Assembly: GCF_037042905.1 (NCBI RefSeq)
Contig: NC_087251.1
Coordinates: forward strand, 47,502,373-47,566,372
Origin: Lytechinus pictus
Taxonomy: Eukaryota; Echinodermata; Echinoidea; Temnopleuroida; Toxopneustidae
Length of the DNA stretch: 64,000 bases
Direction: 5' to 3'
The notes under the pieces are model-generated. The model searched no databases, was not told the DNA's origin, and saw nothing but the letters and a program-made list of their open reading frames with translations. The translations under genes were made by a program, and so were the position numbers. Below, piece after piece: positions 55,933 to 64,000 of the stretch (positions within the stretch are counted from its first letter, which is position 1; every line of letters starts with the position of its first letter).

Positions 55933-57727
55933 CTAAAAGAATGATTATTTACCTCATGATTTACCTCTTCTAAATCAAATTTTGCTAGGAAGTCAAACGG
56001 TTTATGTATTCAGACTCAACTGTGTTTTATAAAGGTAAAATTGGGATATTGACTTTTTGAAGGTGGTTCAATATCCTTCTTTGAGAGAAATCCTTGAGGA
56101 TCACGCAGTGCATTTTCAAGCTTGATCATGCATGCGTGTGAAGGAACCCGTTGTCTCATTTCCCCTTCGTGGATTATTTTCAATAGACAAATGTTCATGG
56201 CGATGATTCGATCTATATTAACGAATCGATAACAAAGCTGATTAAAAAACAAAGCCGAAATATCGCTGCGAAATATTTCCAATTCATTCCATGAATTCTT
56301 TTCTTCCTGTGGATGAATTTCATTGCAGAAAAATGTTCATGGCGATTATTCGATCGTCAAGTCAGTTTTTATGAAAAATACGGGTGGAAAACAAAGCAGA
56401 AATGTACTTTGTATATAGGAAGCCGAGATTCTATATTTCCCGGTAAAATATCATATTCTACTTTTTTCGTGGATATTCAGTCTAGACCATGGACCTATAA
56501 AGAATGTTTAGACTTACCCTTTTATTTGGCCTCGAGTCTCCAGCAGAGGCACTAATTTGTCGTCCTAACTCACACGTGTGAAACATCGTAAGACATTTCT
56601 TCTCCATCTATCATATCTTTAGTACAGAAAGTCAGATATTTTGATAGCAGACGACAAGCGGTTTTCCCCGCCACACGGAGGACACAACGCTAAGGGCGCT
56701 AAGTGTTGTAGCTATTCATTTTAATCACTAAAAACTTCTGATCTCCAAGAAAAACTGTAAAACGAGAGTGGTGTACAACGTCTGGTCAGAGAAATATCGA
56801 TGACGACCTGAATAAAGTCTTTTCGAACAAACTTCTTCGAGCAATAATTTGCTTTCATATAGCAGCTGCATGCAAGGTCCGACTCCTCATACTGTTTTCC
56901 CATTGATAACCAACTTAGATTGTGGTAGATATATATTTCATCCTGGTTCCGTATATACCATAAGCCTTTCCAAATTCTCGGTCACGAATCATGGACATGA
57001 AATATTATATCCGCAATCATGAGCTAGTTCAAGTATCGAAGAGTACATGTTCACAAATCTGCGGGTCTGGATTCCCGAATCATCTTAACATAGCAGCATA
57101 AAATAATAGGGAATCATCATTGTCATAAATCATTTACCCATGGTTATAGCATTGTTCTACCCGCGTTCTCTCCTCTCCTGTGACGGCGAGAGATCATATA
57201 CCTTACTTCTGACGAGACTTCTGATAATGTATAGCGTCAAAGCAGTCTGTGAATGATCAAAGCACAACATTCTCAACATGATGGAATCTGATGGACTTCA
57301 TGCCAAGTTCAAGTTGGAGAGCAATAAATAATAGCATTTCTTTGGCAGCAAACCCAAGCCATTCTTCACACGATTTCGCAGTGTGTTCCGCAGATAATAA
57401 AGTTTCTGGGTGATTTCAAAAGGATGGCTTTTGTACGGAAGATCACTCAGGCATGTCTTCAAGGACCTCCTTGATGTTTCTGACAGTTTACTTTGGGCAC
57501 ATTTCTGTTGACATTTGCAGTGATCGTAAATGGACTTTATTTGCATTAATATACTTCCCGGATAGAGCGATATATGATTTCGGTAATACAATATTTTCGC
57601 TTGGAACAACATACAAAATGTCGACCGAACTGCATTGTATGTAGTAATGACTTATTGAGTCATACAGAGCTAAAGAAAACATATACCCCCATAAAAAGTA
57701 CATGTCCCCCCTGACATATGCCTTTAA
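55933..57727. other. Non-coding or unresolved stretch
   Basis: Mostly single-copy-looking sequence. A direct repeat AATGTTCATGGCGAT(G/T)ATTCGATC occurs at about 56191 and 56331. Short frames exist on both strands but none has convincing splice borders. Ends at the TTAA (57724-57727) of the next MITE. Confidence 0.35.
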
Positions 57728-58218
57728 GGGAGAAGTTCACCCTTACAAAAAAGTTTCTTGCAAAAAATTGGAGGAAAAATAGAGAACCAATATTGGTGAA
57801 GGATTAAGTAAAACCCATCAAAGATTTAAAAAATATTAGAATTTTTATATTTTGATTTGTGACGTCATATGCCAGCAGCTTCCCAATACATCGTTTAGAA
57901 AAAAAAAATCGATTAAATGCCAATTTCTAAAAAAATAATATCGAAAATATTTTTTATTGTACCTTCAGTATATCGACAATAATTTCTCACACCCACTCCT
58001 GAAGAAATAGTCACCATGAACCATTAAAATAATGAAATATATGCATTTTATATTACATAAGATATGGGGCAGCTGCTCGTTTATGACGTCACAAATTAAA
58101 AGCTTTAAGTTCTAAAAACTTTCTTAATCTTTGATGGATTTTCCTAAAACCTTCATCAATATCATAATTAAAAAAAGATATTTTTACAAGAGACTTTTCT
58201 TCAGGGTGAACGTCCCCT
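57728..58218. mobile_element. TTAA-flanked foldback MITE (d) with paired CRE-like sites
   Basis: 491 bp. TTAA at 57724-57727; the right target copy is mutated to CTAA. Ends GGGAGAAGTTCACCC and GGGTGAACGTCCCCT. TGACGTCA lies in both arms, at 57860-57867 and 58084-58091, next to ATATGCCAGCAGCT and its counterpart GGGGCAGCTGCTC. Same family as 21033 and 48842. Confidence 0.85.
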
Positions 58219-58285
58219 CTAACAAAATTCCCTGCCCAAATCTCTCTGTATACAGACGACCTCCCCCTCTCTCTCCCATACTAAA

Positions 58286-58987
58286 CTCCTCAAAATGGTT
58301 TGGAAATCTGAGTTTGGCCATTAATTTCTCCCAACTCCCAATTTTACACAATGTATATTTTATATAATTCAAAAGATCATTTAATTCTCTTTAAAATGAT
58401 ACCCTACGTAATATGATTAGGGTTCACATGAAGGTGCAGTGCCTTGAAATGTGGGGCAAGGTCAAAATTCAAAATTTGCAAAATGACAAAATATTGAAAG
58501 TCACTGTTCTTTTTTTCCGTGGTGATGAGCGAGTTTCTCAGCAGTTTCTTTTGTTTTCATGCACCTTGACATCGACATTAACATGGAATCAAACACACCT
58601 CTGCACAAGCAAACACATAACAAAAAACCAAACATGCATGGGTATTTCAAACCACGACTCAAACCATGTTATCTCACAGATCTCCATGTTAATGTTGATG
58701 TTAAGGTGTGAAAACAAAAGAAACCGCTGAGAAACTCACTTCTTATCACCACGGAAAAAAAAGAACAGTGACTTTCAATATTGTGTCATTTTGCAACTTT
58801 TGAATTTTGACCTTGCCCCACATTTTAAGGCACTGCACCTCCATGTGAACCATAATCATATCATGTAGGGTATCATTTTAAAGAGAATTAAATGATCTAA
58901 TCATTGGTATCAATCACGCATTAATATTCACTAAGACCAAGGAGGGATTATCGATCAAAGTCAGATTTCCAAACTTTTTTTGAGGGG
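58286..58987. repeat. Long inverted repeat (about 700 bp foldback)
   Basis: The inner arms 58371-58587 and 58684-58905 are near-complementary over about 215 bp: AATTCTCTTTAAAATGATAC against GTATCATTTTAAAGAGAATT, GTGGGGCAAGGTCAAAATTC against GAATTTTGACCTTGCCCCAC. The loop is about 96 nt. The outer arms are looser but end in CCTCAAAA..TTTGGAAATCTGA against TCAGATTTCCAAA..TTTTGAGG. No ORF and no obvious target duplication. Confidence 0.92.
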
Positions 58988-60429
58988 TTTATTATTATAT
59001 ATATATATCCCCCTCTCTCTACTCTTTATCTAATTTCGTCCCCTTTTCTCTATCGGTCTCCTTTTCACTGCAAACGCATGTGAAAGGTGTCTTGGCGAGT
59101 AGGCCCTATAAAAAAAGGTGATATAATATCGGTGAATACCTGAATATGTATTTAATTTAAGTCCCGATATATGCTTGACTCGGAGACGGTTTCATGAAGA
59201 CTTATGTACAGCTAAGGTAACTTTGCCATTTTTTTAACTAACATGGAAACCTTGATCGCAATTAACTTTTGCTGTGACCTGTTACCATGACAGTTGTCAT
59301 AATCCCCGGAAAATGGAGAAAATGATTAGAAAACAAAATATTTCTTTCCAATATTCCCCATCACTTAATTTAATCCGCAACACACTAAACTTCTTATAAA
59401 TATCTTTTTAAAGAAACAAATGTAAGCAAATAGTTATAGCAAAACACTAATAAAATAATCAAGATATAATTTAGTCAACTGTACAGTCTCAATAGAAATT
59501 AGGTGCGTTCTCGATTGACAAGCCACATGCACCTTGATGCCACATAGAGTATACCCTGAATACTCTATACCATATCAGTTTCGAGTAAATATCAACCATA
59601 CTCTTATGATTAGAATACAATCCCTTGATTAAACAAATGCTATGGCAACAAGAAGAAGTTGTTGAAGCAGCTGGTCATTTTCTCACAGGCTATTGTAGTG
59701 TAGATTGTAGAACATGTAAAATCGTGTTGTCCGGCATGATAGATGATGTATTTTTGCTATCCCGACTATTCTTTCAGCCGTTGTTTATCACCATCGTGAC
59801 TCAATATCGTAATTCCCATTTCGGTTAAAAGTGAGTTGATGTGGAATAAAACGTCGTTCCTGAGCCAAAGTCGAGTAATGGAGGGATGTTTTTTCTTCGA
59901 TTTATGAGCGTCCGTCTGTCAATAACCCGCGACATGAGTGGCGCTACGGGGGGGGGGGGGGGGGGGGGCGGCTGCCCCTACGATTTTTCAAGGAGTGAAA
60001 ACAATTGTGAACAGAGAAGAAAAGAAAGAGGAAGAAATTTGAAGAGAGACAGAAGAAGAGTACAAACATGAGAGACCGTATAACGCACAAAATACTCCTG
60101 AAATTCAATTGAAGGAAAAATACGACCTATCTTGTAGGCTGTCTTGCCACCTATCAAAATATCATCGCCCACACTTGGGATGCGACTAATATTTGTTTTG
60201 TTTTTCCTTCAAAAGTCTGAAAACAGTGTAAGAAAAGAATTCAAGAAAATGAAGTTTACCACGTACCAACCATGGGCAATTAAATACTAACATCAAAGTC
60301 AAATTGACTTCCATATACAATAGTTTCAGAGGACAAAACGTGTTACAATCATGAAATTATTTTTTTACATTTTATATTGTGATACATATTATTATAGCAG
60401 AATAAAAAGAGTCTTAGGGTTGTTGACGA
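58988..60429. other. Non-coding stretch
   Basis: Contains a short (TA)n run near 58995 and GAGTGGCGCTAC followed by a run of about 19 G near 59937-59968, reminiscent of a hAT-type end. GGTTTCATGAAGACTTATGTACAGC near 59188 looks like a MITE end fragment. No exon supported. Confidence 0.35.
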
Positions 60430-61238
60430 GAATATATAGTCCAATACACTTACAGAGTTATGATAGTAATTCAACAAATACCCCAACATGGCCAAAGTTC
60501 AGTGACCTTAAATGACCTTTGACCTTGGCCATGTGACCTGAAACTCGCACAGGATGTTCAGTGATACTTGATTACTCTCATGTCCAGGTTTCATGAATCA
60601 GATCCAAACACTTTCAAAGTTATGATGGTCATTCAACAGATACCCCAACAGGGCCAAAGTTCATTGACCTTTTACCTTGGTCATGTGACCTGAAATTCGC
60701 ACAGGATGTTCAGTGATACTTGATTACTCTTATGTCAAAGTTTTTGAACTAGACCAATAAACTTTCAAAGTTATGATGGTAATTCAACAAATACCCCCAA
60801 CTTGGCCAAAGTTCAGTGACCTTAAATGACCTTTGACCTTGGCCATGTGACCTGAAACTTGCACAGGATGTTCAGTGATACTTGATTACTCTCATGTCCA
60901 GGTTTCATGAATCAGATCCAAAAACTTTCAAAGTTATGATGGTCATTCAACAGATACCCCAACATGGCCAAAGTTCATTGACCTTTGACCTTGGTCATGT
61001 GACCTGAAATTCGCACAGGATGTTCAGTGATACTTGATTACTCTTATGTCAAAGTTTTTGAACTAGACCAATAAACTTTCAAAGTTATGATGGTAATTCA
61101 ACAGATTCCCTCAATTTGGCCAAAGTTCATTGACCCTATATTACCTTTGACCTTGGTCATGTGACTCAAAACTCAGGCAGGATGTTCAGTAATACTTGAT
61201 TAACCTTATGTCCAAGTCTCATGAACTAGGTCCATATA
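60430..61238 (+). mobile_element. Half-site tandem repeat element, copy 4 (both ends missing)
   Basis: Five units, with TGACCTTTGACC perfect at about 60513, 60827 and 60979 and diverged at about 60665 and 61141. Units alternate in type: A-B-A'-B'-C with an exact 314-bp period for A-A' and B-B'. Neither terminal inverted repeat is present; the right side is cut at CCATATA|AAGCTG by the LINE at 61239. Confidence 0.85.
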
Positions 61239-63069
61239 AAGCTGTCAGAAATAATGTGAAGAAGGACTGTAGAAAAGCGTATTGGACATATGTTAATACA
61301 TTGTTTGCATGTACGTGATGACAATAGACGTATATGTTTTGGGCTTTTATAAGAACTCGCAAAAACTCGCCTCCTCCTCCTAAGTTTAGGTTTAATGATG
61401 TAGATATTTCAAATCTTGGAGATATTGCAAATGCTTTCAGTTCTTATTTTAGTTCTGTATTCAGTCAGCAATGTACTCTACCTGATGATACCCCTACTTG
61501 TAATTTGCACATTCCCGTTCTTTCACATTTCTCTGTATCTTCTTCACATGTTCACTTGGCTCTTCTTCGTCTGCAGAGAAATAAGTCTCCTGGACCTGAC
61601 GGCATTCTTCCCAGTATACTTCTTGAAGTTGCAGAAGAAATTTCACTTCCTATTTCTATTCTTTTCAATACATCCTTAGGTTGTGGCAAAGTTCCATTGT
61701 CCTGGAAACGGGCACATATTACACCCGTTTTCAAGGGTGGGGACAAATCACTTGTCACGAACTATCGTCCTGTTGCTCTAACCTCAGTTCTTTGTAAGCT
61801 CCTTGAGGGTTTCATCGTTAAGAACATCCAGGAACATATTTATGCAAATGGACTTCTCAACCCTGGGCAGCATGGTTTTGTCTCTGGTAAAAGCTGTGTA
61901 ACACAATTGACAAATGTTTATCACCAGTGGAGTTGTACCTTGGACAAAACCCGTGCACCCAGGATTGATGCAGTCTTCTTAGATATGTCGAAGGCATTCG
62001 ACAGAATGCCACACACACAGCTTTTGTATAAACTTGCCAAATCATTTAACATTCAAGGTAGTTTATGGAACTGGATTCACTCCTTTCTCTCCAACAGATC
62101 TCAGCAAGTTTTGTTTTTAGGCTCTTCATCGGACTGGATTGATGTCCCAAGCGGCGTTCCCCAAGGGAGTGTCCTGGGCCCCACACTTTTTAACTTGTTT
62201 GTCAATGATATCTCCCATTATGCTCTATCTCCTTGTGTTCTGTTTGCAGATGATGTTCTTATTTTTAGGAACATCTATTCATCTGCAGATGAACATCAAC
62301 TTCAATCAGATCTTGTTGCTTTGAATTCTTGGTGTGCAATAAATGGAATGACTTTTAATACCTCAAAGACAAAGGTGATGCATATCACAAGAAGTAGACA
62401 AGTTAACCCACCTACCTATTACTTAAACAATACTGCTCTAAGTTCTGATTCTTCCATTAGATACCTGGGACTGGTCCTCTCTTCCGATCTCTCCTGGAAA
62501 ACCCACATTGACTCTGTTGTATCACGTGCTAATCGTCTATTGAGATTCATAAGACTGGTGGCACGTGGTGCTTCCTGCTTCTGCATCCTCTATATTCTGC
62601 TTATACAAGTCAATAGTATTACCGATCTTAGAGTATGGTGTGCTTGCATGGCATCCCACAACCTCAAAACAGGTGGATAAGCTTGAGCGTGTTCAGAGGA
62701 CAGCCATTAGACTTGCCCTAAAACAGCGTCGTGGTGAGATGTCTTACGAAGATATAGGCTCAAACTTCTCGACTGGTCTTCACTTGCCTCCCGACGAGAT
62801 TATCTCCCATGTTCCTTTGCAATTAAGTGTCTTCGTGGAATTTGTAACTGTGAACAGCTCAGTGCAAATATTTATATCAACCCCCGCCATCCTGAAACAC
62901 TTTCTTTCCGTCATCTGCCCTCCAGAACTCAGTCTTTTTCTATTCACCCTCTAGGCGCCTTCCAAGACTTTGGGACACTCTTCCTCTAAGTGTAAGAGAT
63001 AATGCTGTTTCAACTTCCCTCTCTTCATTTCTTTCTTCTTTAAAGGGAGCACTCTTGTCCAACTCATAA
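61239..63069 (+). pseudogene. Non-LTR retrotransposon reverse transcriptase (CR1/jockey-like), 5'-truncated and frameshifted
   Basis: Encodes the end of a LINE ORF2. It starts in the linker before the RT (KKDCRKAYW), shifts frame near 61310, then is open from 61334 for 448 codons. RT landmarks from that Met: NKSPGPDG at 83-90, NYRPVAL near 143, DMSKAFD at 217-223 (catalytic Asp), PQGSVLGP at 276-283, and FADD at 304-307, the catalytic pair. Frameshifts near 62575, 62755 and 62950 break the rest, which still reads LEYGVLAWHP, LERVQRTAI, RLKLLDW and finally RLPRLWDTLPLSVR, with a stop at 63067-63069. The endonuclease domain and ORF1 are absent. Frameshifts without many stops suggest a fairly young, dead copy. 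It landed inside the tandem repeat copy 4, so it is the younger of the two. It would have worked by target-primed reverse transcription. Confidence 0.93.
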
Positions 63070-64000
63070 ATAACTCAATTTTCTTTCCATTTTTTTTATT
63101 TGCTTTCTTTTCACCACCTCATTATTTGTGCTATGATTCCAACAATGACATTTCTTTAAGAATTATTTTTGTCTGCTGCATAGTGCATATATCTCTTCCC
63201 CCTCTTTTCTCCTCTATTTAGTTGGAACTTTATTACCTCCAGAACAGTTATACTAAATTAACTTTTGCCATTACACTTTTCCTGTAATTTGATATGCTTG
63301 CCATACTACCTAAATAATTACATGTACTTTGCATTTTCATTCTATGATGTGCATCCAACAATTGTGTTTCCTTTACTGTGATTTGATTCAATTATCTGTC
63401 AGTAAGGATTTAGTATATAATTTAAAAAAAAAAATTCAATTAATATTTCAGAATAATGCTCAAGTAGTACAGGCTGTATGATTTGTTATATCCATTTGGT
63501 ACAGTTTATTTTTTTATTCCTTTTTAGCAAAACTGTTGGGGGCACATAAAAATCTCAATATCATTTCTATATCATTTCTATATTTTTGTAATTATTATTA
63601 CTATGCAGTTCTTAATTTCTCTTCTTTTTCTTCATCAAAGGAGGCGAGTTTCCTGTAATTTTACTATTTGTTGTCTCAATGATTGTTATGTATTAGGTGC
63701 TGGAGCCTGGCGAGTACACATGTCATTAATAGGAATGTGGAGGCATGCTCTTGCTGTTGTCTAGGGCATTCCTCCTTATTTCATTTCATTGTTGCTTTTC
63801 AGGCTCTAGTACCTCACACAAATCTAAGTTATCTTTGTGCTATGTTATGTTAAGCATTACACACATATCAGTCCGGCATGGGTATTCAAATTCTTCCTAA
63901 TACCCGTCTTTATTTATTTTACTGTATCTTGCCTGGCGTTACATACATACTTTTTTAAATAATGTTTGTCAATGTGTTTTATTTGAATTTTAATAATGTG
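63070..64000 (+). other. Probable 3' UTR of the LINE and flank
   Basis: T-rich sequence following the reverse transcriptase stop. I cannot place the LINE 3' end; the missing right end of the interrupted tandem repeat element is not seen before the window edge, so the insertion may extend beyond it. An inverted pair, AGGTGCTGGAGCCTG and CAGGCTCTAGTACCT, lies at 63695-63709 and 63801-63815, bracketing GGAATG/CATTCC. Confidence 0.4.

Noticed and set aside
56515..56561. Minus-strand segment reading DDKLVPLLETRGQIK before a gtaagt
   Set aside because: Weak acceptor and incompatible phase with downstream exons; too short to support alone.

Overview
This window looks like nuclear DNA of a marine invertebrate, most likely an echinoderm of the sea urchin type. 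It is AT-rich and has no operons. The few coding segments I can support are short exons with GT/AG borders separated by long introns. Nearly everything else is dispersed repeats: tRNA-derived SINEs, TTAA-flanked palindromic MITEs, CAGTGGCG-ended hAT elements, Harbinger- and Tc1/mariner-like MITEs, a Penelope-like fragment and CR1/jockey-like LINE fragments. The taxonomic guess rests on the repeat style, not on a diagnostic gene.

Host genes. (1) A minus-strand set of phase-0 exons: 40351-40497 starts with an MGxxxSKK myristoylation-type N terminus, 12663-12788 has its own ATG, and 2875-3045 is an Ala/Pro/Glu-rich internal exon. They could be alternative first exons and a shared exon of one MARCKS/BASP1-like gene over 37 kb long, but linkage is not proven. 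(2) A minus-strand gene whose last two exons (54206-54307 and 53171-53416) join in frame to give a basic coiled region, one membrane segment and a short acidic tail. A diverged tandem copy of the tail lies just downstream. (3) Weak candidate exons at 18483-18545 (-), 30947-31084 (+) and 55817-55932 (-, Kazal-like).

Repeat layout. Four copies of a repeat carrying nuclear-receptor-like half-sites lie at 193-840, 3414-4376, 25034-25876 and 60430-61238. The last is cut by a LINE reverse transcriptase at 61239-63069. Nine TTAA-flanked foldback MITEs occur between 17 and 58 kb. Other MITE families (named A to I here) fill 5-7, 15-20, 28-35, 39-46 and 52 kb. SINEs sit at 3.1, 26.4-27.0 and 48.6 kb. 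A composite hAT element of about 1.6 kb with an 8-bp target duplication is nested in another MITE at 45.0-46.6 kb.

Most notable signals: DR1 plus inverted half-site clusters in the tandem repeat; terminal inverted repeats that co-vary between copies; symmetric TGACGTCA sites in two foldback MITEs; a hammerhead-ribozyme-like motif behind a Penelope-like C terminus; a 700-bp inverted repeat; and a mirrored GGTCTAAT/ATTAGACC minisatellite at three loci. I see no rRNA, functional tRNA, CRISPR or bacterial-type gene. All calls come from reading the sequence by eye.
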